A stretch of DNA of 64,000 bases from Paenibacillus sp. cl123 (GTDB taxonomy: Bacteria; Bacillota; Bacilli; Paenibacillales; NBRC-103111). Position numbers and translations under genes: made by a program. Under the pieces are notes generated by a model. That model saw only the letters and a program-made list of their open reading frames with translations, made no database searches and was not told where the DNA came from. The stretch is taken from assembly GCF_900101595.1 (NCBI RefSeq), contig NZ_FMYY01000003.1:367889-431888 (forward strand), read 5' to 3'. Positions 26,017-37,477 of this stretch are shown one piece after another; within the stretch, counting starts at the first letter, position 1; every line of letters begins with the position of its first letter.

Positions 26017-28794
26017 ATGTCCAATATGGATTATGGAAAAACGTTAAACCTGCTGCAAACGGAATTCCCGATGCGCGGAAACTTGCCGCAGGCAGAGCCT
26101 AAGCTGCAGCAGCAGTGGGACGAAGCGGATATATACCGTCTTGTCCAGGAGAGCCGTCAGGGAAAACCTAAGTTTATTCTGCATGACGGTCCCCCGTACG
26201 CGAACGGAGATATTCATATCGGTCATGCGCTGAACAAAATTTTGAAGGACATCATCGTGCGCTTCAAAACGATGCAGGGCTATGACGCGCCGTACGTGCC
26301 GGGTTGGGATACGCATGGTCTGCCGATCGAGCAGGCGATCGCCAATGGAGGCAAAGTCGACCGCAAGAAGATGAGCGTGCCGGAGTTCCGCGATTATTGC
26401 AAGGCTTACGCGCTGGAGTGGGTCGAGAAGCAGAAGAAGCAGTTCCGCAGACTCGGCATCCGGGGAGATTGGAATAATCCGTACATTACGCTTCAGCCTG
26501 AGTACGAAGCGCAGCAGATTCGCGTATTTGGCGCTATGGTGAACAAAGGGTATATTTACAAAGGACTGAAGCCGGTCTACTGGTCTCCTTCCTCGGAGAG
26601 CGCGCTGGCGGAAGCGGAGATTGAATACAAGGATAAGACGTCGACATCGATCTACGTCGCGTTCCAAGTGCAGGACGGGAAGGGCAAGCTGCCGGAGGAT
26701 GCGTCCATCGTCATCTGGACGACCACGCCGTGGACGCTGCCGGCGAACCTCGGCATCAGCTTGCACCCGGACTTCGATTATGTGCTGGTAGAAGCGTCGG
26801 GCCGCAAATTTGTGCTTGCGCAAGGGCTCCTGGAAGCCGCCTCCAAAGAGATCGGCTGGAGCGATGTAACCGTACTGGCCGCTTATAAAGGCAGCGAGCT
26901 GGAGCATGTGCTGTGCAAGCACCCGCTGTATGACCGCACCTCGCTGGTTATGGTGGGAGAGCATGTCACCCTGGAAGCCGGTTCGGGCTGCGTACACACC
27001 GCGCCCGGACATGGGGAAGACGACTTTACAATCGGCCAGCGCTACAATATCGGCGTGTTATGTCCGGTAGACGATCAGGGACATTTTACGGCGGAAGCGC
27101 CGGGCTTCGAGGGCATGTTCTATGAGAAAGCCAATAAGCTCATCACAGACATGCTGCAGGAAAGCGGCCATCTGCTCCACGCAGCTTCGATACAGCATCA
27201 GTACCCGCATGACTGGCGGACGAAAAAGCCTGTCATCTACCGGGCGACCGAGCAGTGGTTCGCATCGATCGACAAGTTCCGCCAGGAGATGCTGGACGAA
27301 ATCAAACGGATCGACTGGACGCCGGAGTGGGGGGAGATCCGACTGCACAACATGATCGCCGAGCGCGGCGACTGGTGCATCTCCCGCCAGCGCGCGTGGG
27401 GCGTGCCGATTCCGATCTTCTACTGCCGCAGCTGCAACGAGCCGCTTGTCAACGAGGCGACGATCGAGCATGTGGCCGGCATCTTCGAAGCGGAAGGCTC
27501 CAATGCCTGGTTCCTGCGCGACGAGAAGGAGCTGCTGCCGGCCGGAACCGCATGCCCGTCCTGCGGCCACGATCATTTCCGTAAAGAAACCGACATCATG
27601 GACGTCTGGTTCGACTCGGGCTCCAGCCATGTCGCCGTGCTGGAGACGCGACAAGAGCTGCAATGGCCGGCCGATCTGTATCTGGAAGGCTCGGACCAAT
27701 ACCGCGGCTGGTACAACTCGTCCTTGATTACGGGCGTGGCGGTCAAGGGACAGTCTCCGTATAACGGTATTCTCAGCCATGGCTTTACTCTCGACGGCGA
27801 AGGCCGGAAGATGTCCAAGTCGCTTGGCAATACGATCGATCCTAATCAGGTATGCGACAAGCTTGGCGCCGACATTTTGCGGCTCTGGGTGTCGTCGACG
27901 GACTTCCAGGCCGATCAGCGCATCTCGGACAATATTTTGACTCAAACTTCCGAGGGGTACCGGAAAATCCGCAATACGCTGCGCTTCCTGCTCGGCAATC
28001 TGTCGGATTTCCACCCATCCGACGACCGGGTGGAAGTGTCGCAGCTCGCCGAGCTTGACCGGTTCGCGCTGATCCGGCTTCACCGGATGACGGATAAGGT
28101 TATCCGGGCTTACGACAATTATGAATTCCATGTGGTGTATCAGGCGATTCATCATTTCTGCGCCGTCGAACTCAGCGCGTTCTATCTGGATATCCTGAAG
28201 GACCGTCTGTATGCGAGCGCCGCGGATGATGCCGGACGCAAAGCCGCGCAAACCGTATTGTATGACACGCTTACGGCAATAACTAAGCTGATCGCTCCGA
28301 TTTTGCCGCATACGGCCGACGAGGTATGGAAGTATATTCCTGGCGTCGAGCTGCCGAGCGTACAGCTGGCTTATTTGCCTGAGGTGGACGCTTCCTTGTT
28401 CGATAAGGAATTGGAGGAGAAATGGGAGAGATTTAACACCCTGCGCGACGATGTGTTGAAAGCGCTGGAAGAGGCGCGCAAAAGCAAGCTGATCGGGAAT
28501 TCGCTGAGCGCCGCTGTGCATCTGTATCCGAATAAAGCGGCCGCTGAGCTGCTGTCGGGCTTCGACCGTCTGGATCTGCTGTTTATCGTGTCCGATGTTG
28601 TGGTCCATGAGGCTGACGAAGCAGCTCCCGAGGAAGCGACCCGCTTCAAGGAGCTGAGCGTCCGCATCGCGGTCGCCGACGGCGAGAAATGCGAGCGTTG
28701 CTGGATCGTAACGCCTGAGGTTGGACTGCAGGAGGAGCATCCTACGCTTTGCAAACGCTGCTCGGATGTGCTGAAAGCTGGCGTTCAGGTGTAA
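26017..28794 (+). CDS. ileS: Isoleucyl-tRNA synthetase
   Basis: Class I aminoacyl-tRNA synthetase. The ATP-binding HIGH motif is in [17 protein letters not shown] (near residue 65). The editing CP1 insert contains [16 protein letters not shown] and [19 protein letters not shown] is near residue 598 and the anticodon-binding domain follows. The C-terminal zinc site is intact ([10 protein letters not shown], then [10 protein letters not shown]). Length 925 aa, the bacterial-type IleRS1 pattern. It closes the dcw-ylm block, as in Bacillus. Confidence 0.97.
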   Translation: MSNMDYGKTLNLLQTEFPMRGNLPQAEPKLQQQWDEADIYRLVQESRQGKPKFILHDGPPYANGDIHIGHALNKILKDIIVRFKTMQGYDAPYVPGWDTHGLPIEQAIANGGKVDRKKMSVPEFRDYCKAYALEWVEKQKKQFRRLGIRGDWNNPYITLQPEYEAQQIRVFGAMVNKGYIYKGLKPVYWSPSSESALAEAEIEYKDKTSTSIYVAFQVQDGKGKLPEDASIVIWTTTPWTLPANLGISLHPDFDYVLVEASGRKFVLAQGLLEAASKEIGWSDVTVLAAYKGSELEHVLCKHPLYDRTSLVMVGEHVTLEAGSGCVHTAPGHGEDDFTIGQRYNIGVLCPVDDQGHFTAEAPGFEGMFYEKANKLITDMLQESGHLLHAASIQHQYPHDWRTKKPVIYRATEQWFASIDKFRQEMLDEIKRIDWTPEWGEIRLHNMIAERGDWCISRQRAWGVPIPIFYCRSCNEPLVNEATIEHVAGIFEAEGSNAWFLRDEKELLPAGTACPSCGHDHFRKETDIMDVWFDSGSSHVAVLETRQELQWPADLYLEGSDQYRGWYNSSLITGVAVKGQSPYNGILSHGFTLDGEGRKMSKSLGNTIDPNQVCDKLGADILRLWVSSTDFQADQRISDNILTQTSEGYRKIRNTLRFLLGNLSDFHPSDDRVEVSQLAELDRFALIRLHRMTDKVIRAYDNYEFHVVYQAIHHFCAVELSAFYLDILKDRLYASAADDAGRKAAQTVLYDTLTAITKLIAPILPHTADEVWKYIPGVELPSVQLAYLPEVDASLFDKELEEKWERFNTLRDDVLKALEEARKSKLIGNSLSAAVHLYPNKAAAELLSGFDRLDLLFIVSDVVVHEADEAAPEEATRFKELSVRIAVADGEKCERCWIVTPEVGLQEEHPTLCKRCSDVLKAGVQV

Positions 28795-28920
28795 CAGGCT
28801 GCCGGTGAACGAAGCAGGCAAGCAGCGGCTGAGAGCGGGATATATGGCATGAGATGTGGGGGGCCGCGGAAGCTGGTTTATGCTGTTCCCGAGCTGTTCG
28901 CTCGCGTTCATAGAACAATG

Positions 28921-28947
28921 ATTCAAGGGCCTGACAGGCCCTTGAAT
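28921..28947. repeat. 27-base near-perfect palindrome between ileS and yteA
   Basis: Arms of 13 bases (ATTCAAGGGCCTG and its complement) flank a single central A. There is no T-run on either side, so this is not a standard terminator. It could still stop or protect the convergent ileS and yteA transcripts, or bind a dimeric protein. Confidence 0.55.
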
Positions 28948-28994
28948 GGAATGCAGGACAACCGGTGCCAGGTGACAGCGATTCGAGGCGCCAT

Positions 28995-29756
28995 TTACTC
29001 GTACTCGTCCTCAAACGTCGCTTCGGGCTCCAGCAGCCCGTCGCCTTCGCCGGCTTGCATATAATCCCGGTAAGCATCGTTACGCACGACGGATACATGA
29101 CGTCCGTACAAATCCGTGGCAACGAAGCTTTCGAAGGCCTCGACATAGCCCTCATGCTCGTCGGCTTCGATCTCCATCTGATTGTAATTGTAGGAGACAT
29201 TCGGATTTTCGGCGAGCGCAGGCGTATTGGAGGTGCCCCAGCTTTCGACGATCTGCCACGCATCTTCGCCGTCAAACCTGTTCTGCTCGGTTCTCTCGTC
29301 AAGGCTTGTGCGGCCAAATGGGGGAGTCAGTACTTGCTCCTCAACCGGACGGCGTTCGGATTCATTCGGATCCGGCACATGCTCCACGCAATAGGCTGCG
29401 GTCGGCAGCGCCTGCAGCCGTTCATAAGGGATAGGCTGCCCGCATGCGCGGCAGCTGCCATATTGTCCGTTCTCCATGCGGGAGAGGGCTTCGTTAATGT
29501 CGGCAAGGTGGCGCTCGGCGTTTTCCAGCAAGGCGATGTCCTTGCCGCGCTCGAACATTTCGCTGCCGAGGTCGGCGGGATGGTTGTCGTAAGCGGACAG
29601 CTCGCCGGTTTGCTCGCGCAAGGAATCTTCAAGCCCGTCATGCTCGTTGCTCTCCAGATGCGCCTCAAGCCAGCGGCCTTCTTCCCGAAGCTGCCGGCTC
29701 AGTTCATTCATCTGCGCTTCCGTCAAATGGTCGGAACGGGATGGAACCGGGGTCAT
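28995..29756 (-). CDS. yteA: YteA-family DksA/TraR-type zinc-finger protein
   Basis: A 253-aa acidic protein of the sporulation-associated YteA family. The N-terminal half is helical (LTEAQMNELSRQLREEGRWL), with HPADLGSEMFERGKDIALLE typical of the family. The zinc finger near residue 100 has CRACGQPIPYERL and CVEH, that is Cys-x2-Cys with a distant Cys. The C-terminus is Glu/Asp-rich. DksA-like proteins act on RNA polymerase; the YteA role is not established. AAGGAGGAGA precedes the ATG. Confidence 0.85.
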   Translation of the reverse strand: MTPVPSRSDHLTEAQMNELSRQLREEGRWLEAHLESNEHDGLEDSLREQTGELSAYDNHPADLGSEMFERGKDIALLENAERHLADINEALSRMENGQYGSCRACGQPIPYERLQALPTAAYCVEHVPDPNESERRPVEEQVLTPPFGRTSLDERTEQNRFDGEDAWQIVESWGTSNTPALAENPNVSYNYNQMEIEADEHEGYVEAFESFVATDLYGRHVSVVRNDAYRDYMQAGEGDGLLEPEATFEDEYE

Positions 29757-29865
29757 GTTCGTCTCCTCCTTGAAGTCATGGCATAGATGTAGTTTAAGCG
29801 GACGGATACAGTTTTAGCTAGGTAAATCCTTGTAGGTACGCGATAGGCGATAAGGGGCGGTTACC

Positions 29866-30405
29866 ATGAAATTTATGAAATATGGCATCATCTCATTGGT
29901 CGTGCTGGTGCTGGATCAAGTGACCAAATGGATCATTGCCACACGCCTGATGCTGAATGAAACGCATTCGGTTATCGGAGAGTTTTTCCAAATCACCTCG
30001 CATCGGAACCGGGGAGCGGCCTTCGGCATTCTTCAGAACCAGCGCTGGTTTTTCATCGTGGTTACGACGGTGGTTGTGATCGGGATTATCTGGTATTTGA
30101 AGAAGACGGTAGACGAGGGCAAAAGGCTTCTGCCCGTCGCGCTCGGACTGCTGCTTGGCGGCGCCTTGGGCAATTTTATCGACCGGGCTTTGTTTGGGGA
30201 AGTCGTGGATTTTCTGCAATTCAATTTTGAATTCAATTTCCTCAATCCGCCCGTTTATTACACGTTCCCGATCTTCAACGTGGCCGACTCGGCGATCGTT
30301 ATCGGCGTAGCCTTGATTTTCCTGGATGCGCTGATCAGCTGGCGCCGCGAGGTCAAGGAAAGCGCACAAGCTTCGAGCCGGGAAAGCGGGGATGTGCAGC
30401 CGTGA
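29866..30405 (+). CDS. lspA: Lipoprotein signal peptidase LspA
   Basis: Membrane aspartic protease (signal peptidase II) that cleaves diacylated prolipoproteins. Four hydrophobic helices are visible. Catalytic residues are in GGALGNFIDRALFGEVVDFL (first Asp) and FPIFNVADSAIVIGV (second Asp), and RNRGAAFG is the other signature. Length 179 aa. Its stop overlaps the GTG of the pseudouridine synthase gene (GTGA at 30402), the usual lspA-rluD pairing. Confidence 0.94.
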   Translation: MKFMKYGIISLVVLVLDQVTKWIIATRLMLNETHSVIGEFFQITSHRNRGAAFGILQNQRWFFIVVTTVVVIGIIWYLKKTVDEGKRLLPVALGLLLGGALGNFIDRALFGEVVDFLQFNFEFNFLNPPVYYTFPIFNVADSAIVIGVALIFLDALISWRREVKESAQASSRESGDVQP

Positions 30406-31373
30406 GCGAATTAGAGTATCATGCAAAGTCCGAGCAAGAATCGGCAGATTGGGAGCAGCGGCAGGAATGGACGATCGACGAGCCGGAGTCCGGCGAGCGG
30501 ATCGACAAGTTTCTGACAGAGGCGCTGGGGGAGGAAGCTTCGCGCACGCAAGTGCAGCAGTGGATCAAGGACGGCAACGCCACGGTCGATGGACGGACGG
30601 TGAAGCCGAACTACAAGCTGAACGCGGGAGAAGAGGTTTCGCTCGTTATTCCCGAGCCGAAGGAGCTGGAAGTCGCCGCGGAGCCTATTGCGCTGAACGT
30701 CGTCTATGAGGATTCGGACCTGATCGTGGTCAACAAACCGCGGGGGCTTGTCGTGCATCCGGCTGTCGGGCATTACAGCGGAACGCTGGTCAATGGACTG
30801 CTTTATCATTGCAAGGATTTGTCCGGCATTAACGGGGTGATGCGTCCAGGCATTGTCCACCGGATCGACAAGGATACATCAGGCTTGCTGATGGCGGCCA
30901 AAAACGATCTGGCTCACAGCGGACTGGCTGCCCAATTGAAGGAGCATAGCGTCAACCGCAAGTACATCGCCCTGGTCCACGGCAACGTGCCCCATGATAA
31001 TGGCACGATTGACGCGCCGATCGGCAGAGATCCGAGAGATCGCAAGCTGTATACGGTGACCGAACGCAACAGCAAGCATGCCGTCACCCATTTTCTTGTG
31101 CTGGAGCGCTTCGGGGATTATACGCTGCTCGAGCTTAAGCTGGAAACCGGAAGAACGCATCAGATCCGCGTGCATATGAAGTTTATCGGCCATCCTCTGG
31201 TCGGCGACCCGGCCTACGGCCCTTCCAAGAGCAAGGGGGTTGTGATGGACGGTCAGGCGCTTCATGCGGCCGTACTCGGCTTCAAGCATCCGCGGACCGG
31301 ACAATATCTGGAGTTCGAAGCGCCTTTGCCCGAAGACATGAACCGGTTGTTGGATGTATTAAAATTGCGATAG
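30402..31373 (+). CDS. RluA/RluD-family 23S rRNA pseudouridine synthase
   Basis: Cytoplasmic RNA-modifying enzyme. An N-terminal S4 domain (GERIDKFLTEALGEEASRTQ) precedes the catalytic domain. The active-site Asp is in HRIDKDTSGLLM, with ESDL-like VNKPRGLVVHPA before it and TGRTHQIRVHM after. Length 323 aa. It probably modifies the large-subunit rRNA, like YlyB or RluD; sequence does not fix the exact position. GTG start overlaps lspA. Confidence 0.9.
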   Translation: MSELEYHAKSEQESADWEQRQEWTIDEPESGERIDKFLTEALGEEASRTQVQQWIKDGNATVDGRTVKPNYKLNAGEEVSLVIPEPKELEVAAEPIALNVVYEDSDLIVVNKPRGLVVHPAVGHYSGTLVNGLLYHCKDLSGINGVMRPGIVHRIDKDTSGLLMAAKNDLAHSGLAAQLKEHSVNRKYIALVHGNVPHDNGTIDAPIGRDPRDRKLYTVTERNSKHAVTHFLVLERFGDYTLLELKLETGRTHQIRVHMKFIGHPLVGDPAYGPSKSKGVVMDGQALHAAVLGFKHPRTGQYLEFEAPLPEDMNRLLDVLKLR

Positions 31374-31387
31374 GACGGAGCCATGGG

Positions 31388-32557
31388 ATGGAGCAACTGG
31401 AACATTTGATTAACCCGCGTGTGAAGCAAATTGAAATATCCGGCATCCGGAAAATGTCCAATCTGGTCGCCCGCCATCCGGGAGCTATTACGCTGACGAT
31501 CGGCCAGCCGGACTTCCCGACTCCCGAGCATATTCTGGAGGCCGGCAAGCAGGCTATCGCGACCAATCGTACCACTTATACGCCCAATGCCGGCTTGCCC
31601 GAGCTGCGTCAGGCGATCTCGGATTTCGTCAGCGCCAAGTACAAGCTGAGCTATGCCGCGGCCGATGAAATTATCGTGACGGCCGGCGCAAGCCAAGCCT
31701 TGGATATTACGCTGCGGACATTGCTGACTGAGGGCAGCGAGGTTATATTGCCCGGACCGATTTATCCGGGTTATGAGCCGCTTGTTCGCTTGTGTGGAGG
31801 CGTTCCTGTTTACGTGGACACGTCGGCGAACGGGTTCAAGCTGACAGCGGAACTGCTGGAGCCATATTTGACGGATAAGACCCGCTGCGTGGTGCTTTGT
31901 TACCCATCCAATCCGACAGGGCGTATCTTGACGCCACAGGAGCAGGATGCGCTAGGGCAGCTGCTGGAGGATCGCAATCTTTTCGTGATCTCCGATGAGA
32001 TCTACAGCGAGCTGATCTACGAAGGGAGCCACCGTTCGTTTGCATCCGTAAGCGGGATGAGGGAGAAGACCGTTGTTATCAACGGCTTGTCCAAATCCCA
32101 TGCGATGACGGGCTGGCGGATCGGCTTTACGCTGGCTCCGGCCTACCTCACGCAGCATATGGTCAAAGTCCATCAGTACAACATTACATGCGCCAGCTCC
32201 ATCAGCCAGTATGCGGCTGTTGAAGCTCTGACGGCTGGGGTGGACGACGCGCTGCCGATGAGAGAGGAATATCGCCGGCGGCGGAACTATACGTATGAGC
32301 GGCTGATTGGGATGGGGTTCGAGCTGGACAAGCCGGAAGGCGCCTTTTATGTGTTCCCTTCCATCAAGCGGTACGGTCTGCCGTCGATGACTTTCGCGAT
32401 GCGGCTGCTGGAGGAGCATCAGGTAGCCGTCGTGCCCGGAGACGCCTTCTCCGGCTACGGAGAAGGATATATCCGTATTTCCTATGCGTATGCGATGGAA
32501 GTCCTCGAAGCCGGGCTGGACCGGCTGGAGGCGTTTGTGAAGAAGCTGCAGGCTTGA
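31388..32557 (+). CDS. patA: Class I/II aminotransferase, PatA-like
   Basis: Fold-type I PLP aminotransferase resembling B. subtilis aminotransferase A, a candidate N-acetyl-L,L-DAP transaminase. The PLP lysine is in INGLSKSHAMTGWRIGF, with YPSNPTGRILTPQEQDAL and SDEIYSELIY preceding. Length 389 aa. With dapH and dapL about 2 kb downstream on the other strand, an acetyl-DAP pathway role is plausible, but the assignment among close aminotransferases is inferred. A terminator overlaps its last codons. Confidence 0.75.
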   Translation: MEQLEHLINPRVKQIEISGIRKMSNLVARHPGAITLTIGQPDFPTPEHILEAGKQAIATNRTTYTPNAGLPELRQAISDFVSAKYKLSYAAADEIIVTAGASQALDITLRTLLTEGSEVILPGPIYPGYEPLVRLCGGVPVYVDTSANGFKLTAELLEPYLTDKTRCVVLCYPSNPTGRILTPQEQDALGQLLEDRNLFVISDEIYSELIYEGSHRSFASVSGMREKTVVINGLSKSHAMTGWRIGFTLAPAYLTQHMVKVHQYNITCASSISQYAAVEALTAGVDDALPMREEYRRRRNYTYERLIGMGFELDKPEGAFYVFPSIKRYGLPSMTFAMRLLEEHQVAVVPGDAFSGYGEGYIRISYAYAMEVLEAGLDRLEAFVKKLQA

Positions 32558-32574
32558 TGGCAGCTTCTTTTTTT
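32541..32574 (+). terminator. Rho-independent terminator overlapping the patA end
   Basis: AGAAGCTGC (32541-32549, still coding) pairs with GCAGCTTCT (32560-32568), followed by a run of seven T within 32566-32574. The last codons therefore double as the terminator stem. Confidence 0.9.
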
Positions 32575-32941
32575 CTGATGGTGGTCTGATGGTGGAAGGA
32601 GGAAAACGCAGCCGGAGAACAGATGGACCTCCTCTCAAGATGAGCTCATGCGGGAGCATAGGTAGAAGTTCGTGGTTCGGATTGCTCTATACCACCAGTA
32701 AGCTAGGTTTGGTCGCATAACGCTGGCTGTTTATTATGTGGAGCGAGCGGTAAAGTCGTAGCTCTAAACCCGGGAAAGATGCGGACTGTCGATCGAACCT
32801 ATCAAGTTACAGGGAGACGATCATGAGAATCGACAAAAATAGTGAATTTTAGAAAATGAAGATAAATAATCGTTCCATAGTTTAAGGAGCAGGGCTGTGT
32901 TAAAATAAGCTTAACGTCTTCGCAGGGAGGTCTTTCTACCG
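32575..32941. other. Non-coding gap with no recognisable feature
   Basis: About 367 bases lie between the patA terminator and the coiled-coil gene. I find no supported ORF, RNA signature or repeat. A TTAAAATAAG stretch at 32900-32909 could be part of a promoter for the next gene, but no matching -35 is convincing. Confidence 0.5.
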
Positions 32942-33370
32942 ATGGACCGGGAGCTTAAGCTCATTCTTGAAACAATAGTCGGCAAAGTAGAAAAATTGGC
33001 TGAAAAGCAGGACAGCTTCGATGCGCGACTTGGTGTGCTGGTGGACAGGCAGGACAGCTTCGATGCGCGACTTGGCGTGCTGATGGACAAGCAGGGAAGC
33101 TTTGAAGCCCAGGTATTAACCAGGCTGGACCGAGTCGAAGGGGAATTGTCGACTGTCAGCGCGCGCTTAAGCAAGGTAGAGGATGGACTGGAGTCAGTGA
33201 AAGAGCAACTGGACAGAAACGAAGCGGAATTCAGCCAGGATGTGGTGACGATGCTGAATTTGATTCATTTGAAGCTGGAGCGCTCGGCAAGCAAGGAAGA
33301 CATGGATTTTCTAGCTGCCAAGCTAGGCGTTCATGACATCGAAATGGACAGGCTAAGGCGAATGAAATAA
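32942..33370 (+). CDS. Coiled-coil protein with short tandem repeats, unknown function
   Basis: A 142-aa soluble, highly charged protein. Almost the whole length scores by eye as coiled coil. Residues about 24-58 consist of a 14-residue unit (DSFDARLGVLVDRQ) occurring twice and then a third, degenerate time (GSFEAQVLTRLDRV). The DNA mirrors this with 42-bp tandem repeats at 33011-33094. The remainder has LSKVEDGLESVKEQLDRNEA-type heptads. No signal peptide or membrane helix. Family not recognised. GGGAGG lies about 10 bases before the ATG. Confidence 0.75.
   Translation: MDRELKLILETIVGKVEKLAEKQDSFDARLGVLVDRQDSFDARLGVLMDKQGSFEAQVLTRLDRVEGELSTVSARLSKVEDGLESVKEQLDRNEAEFSQDVVTMLNLIHLKLERSASKEDMDFLAAKLGVHDIEMDRLRRMK
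33011..33094 (+). repeat. Two 42-bp tandem repeats inside the coiled-coil gene
   Basis: The unit starting GACAGCTTCGATGCGCGACT at 33011 is repeated at 33053 with three or four changes. A diverged third copy starts near 33095. Each unit encodes one 14-residue coiled-coil turn, so copy-number change would keep the frame. Confidence 0.85.
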
Positions 33371-33403
33371 GACTGCCAACAAGTCATAAAAACCATACCA
33401 AAC

Positions 33404-33438
33404 AAGCCCGGGAAGACGCAAACGCTCCCGGGCTTTTA
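33404..33438 (+). terminator. Terminator after the coiled-coil gene
   Basis: AAGCCCGGGA (33404-33413) pairs with TCCCGGGCTT (33426-33435), followed by TTAGTT. The convergent dapL gene ends at 33440, so this can serve both sides. Confidence 0.8.
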
Positions 33439-33439
33439 G

Positions 33440-34615
33440 TTATTCGGCTGACCCAGTGGAAGCCGGCGCCGAACGCCAGCTCAAGTACCGCGTCATCACG
33501 CCGATGGCGACATCGATAGCGGCTTCGTCGGGCTTAAGCTTGGCATGATGCAGCCCGTAAGCCGTATTGACGCCAAGCCAAAACATGAAGCCTGGAATCT
33601 CTTCGAGGAAATAGCCGAAGTCCTCTCCAGTCATGGCCTCCGTGCATGTGTGCAGAGTGACGCCATGCTCGCCCTGCGTATTCTGAAGCCAATCCATAAA
33701 GCTTGCCGTTACTGACTCTTCATTGTAGACCTGCCGATAATTGGAGCCATAGTCGATCTCGGCCCGACAGGAGAAGGAGGTCTCGATGCCGCTGACTACT
33801 GCTTCCAATCTGGATTTGACCAGATTCATTGTCGCGGCGGACAAGGTACGGATCGTTCCTTCCAGGCGAGCCCGCTCGGCAATGATGTTTTGCTTCGTTC
33901 CTCCGTCGATCTTGCCGATGGTGACGACGGCTGAATCCAGGGGATTGACATTGCGCGAGATGATCGTCTGCAGCTGCCCTACGAGCTGGCAGGCGGCGAT
34001 AACCATATCGTTCGCGTTATGGGGGAAGGCGGCATGTCCGCCTTTGCCGATCAAATCGATGAACAGCTCCGATGTATTCGCGAACAAAATGCCCGGCTTG
34101 ACAGCTATCGTCCCTACCGGATATTCCGGCGCAATATGCAGGGCGAATATTTCATCGGGACGCCAATCGCGGAATTCGTCGCTCTGCAGCATAGGCAGCG
34201 CGCCGCCTGGCCCTTCTTCGGCCGGCTGAAATATAAATAGCAGATCGTCTGCGATCGGATGCTCTGTGAAATAAGTAAGCACTCCCAGGCCGATGCTCAT
34301 ATGAAGATCATGTCCGCACGCATGCATCATGCCCGGATGCGTGGATGCAAAGTCGTATCCGGTGTCTTCTTGAATAGGGAGGGCGTCGATATCGGCCCGG
34401 TATCCGTACCTGCGGCGCGGCGCGGATCCCGTTCCTCTCACGTGCGCGAGAATGCCCGTGCGCCAGGTGCGGACCTCCAGTCTGTCCTGAGGCAGACTGC
34501 CGATATAGGCCATCAGATAGGCTTGAGTTTTGAATTCCTGGAAGCCCAGCTCGGGAATCTGGTGCAGATCTCGCCGAATCTGCACGTACCGGCCGGGGGT
34601 TGCTGCTGCGGTCAT
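33440..34615 (-). CDS. dapL: N-acetyl-diaminopimelate deacetylase
   Basis: M20-family metallohydrolase that removes acetate from N-acetyl-L,L-DAP, the last step specific to the acetylase branch. Metal ligands are visible in [29 protein letters not shown] and GLHHAKL; the dimerisation domain has [17 protein letters not shown] 34615 follows AAGGAGGT at a spacing of about 11 bases and gives 391 aa; a longer ORF to 34681 lacks a site. The B. subtilis equivalent is YkuR. It lies downstream of dapH with a hairpin between. Confidence 0.88.
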   Translation of the reverse strand: MTAAATPGRYVQIRRDLHQIPELGFQEFKTQAYLMAYIGSLPQDRLEVRTWRTGILAHVRGTGSAPRRRYGYRADIDALPIQEDTGYDFASTHPGMMHACGHDLHMSIGLGVLTYFTEHPIADDLLFIFQPAEEGPGGALPMLQSDEFRDWRPDEIFALHIAPEYPVGTIAVKPGILFANTSELFIDLIGKGGHAAFPHNANDMVIAACQLVGQLQTIISRNVNPLDSAVVTIGKIDGGTKQNIIAERARLEGTIRTLSAATMNLVKSRLEAVVSGIETSFSCRAEIDYGSNYRQVYNEESVTASFMDWLQNTQGEHGVTLHTCTEAMTGEDFGYFLEEIPGFMFWLGVNTAYGLHHAKLKPDEAAIDVAIGVMTRYLSWRSAPASTGSAE

Positions 34616-34720
34616 ATGGGTTTGCGACCTCCTTGGTATCAAGCGGGGGTGGAGCTGCGAGCTGCACAGACGTTCCGGCATAGCCTGGATGCCCCCGCCT
34701 TGCTTGCGACTTGCCTTACG

Positions 34721-34754
34721 AAAAGAAAGCCCGGCGCGCCGTAAGCGCCGGGCT
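34721..34754 (-). terminator. Intercistronic terminator between dapH and dapL
   Basis: On the minus strand AGCCCGGCGC and GCGCCGGGCT form a 10-bp GC stem followed by TTTCTTTT. It lies after dapH and before dapL, so it probably reduces dapL relative to dapH, or else dapL has its own promoter. Confidence 0.75.
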
Positions 34755-34774
34755 GACTGAGCACCTGGCGCGGA

Positions 34775-35491
34775 CTACAGGGTGCGCAGGTCTTTCAAGA
34801 TCTCGGTTTTCGACTTCGTCTTATCGTCGACCTTCTTGATGACGCGAGCCGGAGTGCCCGCAACTACGCAGAACTCAGGCACATCTTCGGTGACGACGGC
34901 GCCAGCGGCCACGACGGAGCCTTGGCCGACGCGAACTCCCTCAAGGATAACAGCGTTTGCGCCGACGAGCACATCGTCTCCAATAACGACCGGCTGTGCG
35001 GAAGGGGGCTCGATAACTCCGGCCAGGACGGCGCCAGCGCCGATATGGCACATTTTGCCGACCTGCACGCGTCCGCCGATGACGGCGCCCATATCGATCA
35101 TCGTGCCTTCGCCGATCGTAACCCCGATATTAATAACGGCTCCCATCATAATGATGGCATTATCGCCGATGCCGACCATGTCGCGGATAACCGCTCCGGG
35201 CTCGATGCGGGCATTGATGCCTTTGAGGTCAAGCAGCGGAATAGCCGAGTTGCGGCGGTCGTTCTCTACCACATAATCTTCGATTTTCGCTCCCTGCTCG
35301 TCGATGACGGACTTGATATCGGTCCATTCGCCGAACAGCACGCCGCTTTTGCCGGATACGAAAGCCTGAATACCGTCTCCGAAGGAGATATTTTCCAGAT
35401 CGTTTCCTTTAATATATACCTTCACGGGTGTTTTCTTCTTGCTGGTTTTAATGAGATTGATGACTTCTTCGGTATTCATCTCCATGGACAT
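34775..35491 (-). CDS. dapH: 2,3,4,5-tetrahydropyridine-2,6-dicarboxylate N-acetyltransferase
   Basis: Left-handed beta-helix acyltransferase that acetylates tetrahydrodipicolinate, the entry to the acetylated DAP route. The N-terminal helical domain carries [18 protein letters not shown]. Hexapeptide repeats follow ([40 protein letters not shown]), then [23 protein letters not shown] 35491 is behind GAGGGAGTG; ATG 35485 is an alternative. Length 238 aa, the usual DapH size. It feeds DAP to both MurE and lysine synthesis. Confidence 0.94.
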   Translation of the reverse strand: MSMEMNTEEVINLIKTSKKKTPVKVYIKGNDLENISFGDGIQAFVSGKSGVLFGEWTDIKSVIDEQGAKIEDYVVENDRRNSAIPLLDLKGINARIEPGAVIRDMVGIGDNAIIMMGAVINIGVTIGEGTMIDMGAVIGGRVQVGKMCHIGAGAVLAGVIEPPSAQPVVIGDDVLVGANAVILEGVRVGQGSVVAAGAVVTEDVPEFCVVAGTPARVIKKVDDKTKSKTEILKDLRTL

Positions 35492-35560
35492 ATTGCTGTG
35501 TTTCACTCCCTCAGTAAAGTTACCGCTTGCGGACAAGCGATAGACGAACGAACTACATCT

Positions 35561-35589
35561 TTTATAGCATATTCGACTGGTTCAAGCAA
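35561..35589 (-). promoter_or_regulatory. Sigma-A promoter of dapH
   Basis: On the minus strand TTGCTT (complement of 35584-35589) and TATAAA (complement of 35561-35566) are 17 bases apart, about 70 bases before the dapH start. The leader holds a small CGCTTG/CAAGCG hairpin at 35524-35539. Confidence 0.65.
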
Positions 35590-35688
35590 TAATTGTCTGA
35601 AATGATGTTACATTTCCTTCCATGGGAGCGTTGCTGAGGAGGGGAGAGGAGCTTAACAGCGGGTTGTTCCAAAGACAATCGACATCTA

Positions 35689-35717
35689 TTGACATTCGGG
35701 GCCAGGCGTGGGATAAT
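35689..35717 (+). promoter_or_regulatory. Sigma-A promoter of the pyr operon
   Basis: TTGACA (35689-35694) and GATAAT (35712-35717) are separated by 17 bases. This near-consensus promoter lies about 30 bases before the PyrR-binding hairpin. Confidence 0.88.
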
Positions 35718-35739
35718 GCTGATAACTGAAAAAGCACCT

Positions 35740-35890
35740 TTAAGATGCAGTCCCGTGAGACTGACAAGGTGAACGAAGAATGGAACGGTCACACTCGTAG
35801 TGTTCCGGCAGGTGCTGCCTGCAGGGAACCTTCTGGGGACATGTTCTCTTTCCGCGCCCACAACCTTGTCATCCTGGCAAGGTTTTTTTA
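35740..35890 (+). promoter_or_regulatory. PyrR-dependent attenuator of the pyr operon
   Basis: The PyrR recognition hairpin CAGTCCCGTGAGACTG is at 35748-35763, followed by the conserved ACAAGG. GACAAGGT (35763-35770) can pair with ACCTTGTC (35863-35870) as antiterminator. Alternatively ACCTTG (35863-35868) pairs with CAAGGT (35878-35883) ahead of TTTTTTT as terminator. UMP-bound PyrR should hold the anti-antiterminator and stop transcription before pyrR. Confidence 0.93.
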
Positions 35891-35938
35891 TGTCTTGCGG
35901 CTGGCTTACTGCGATAGCGCGAATGGTAAGGAGGTTAG

Positions 35939-37422
<1,484 letters not shown>

Positions 37423-37477
37423 GCGAGGGCGTTGCTGCAACGCTTCTACTTATATACACTACCAATCGGAGGTTCTC

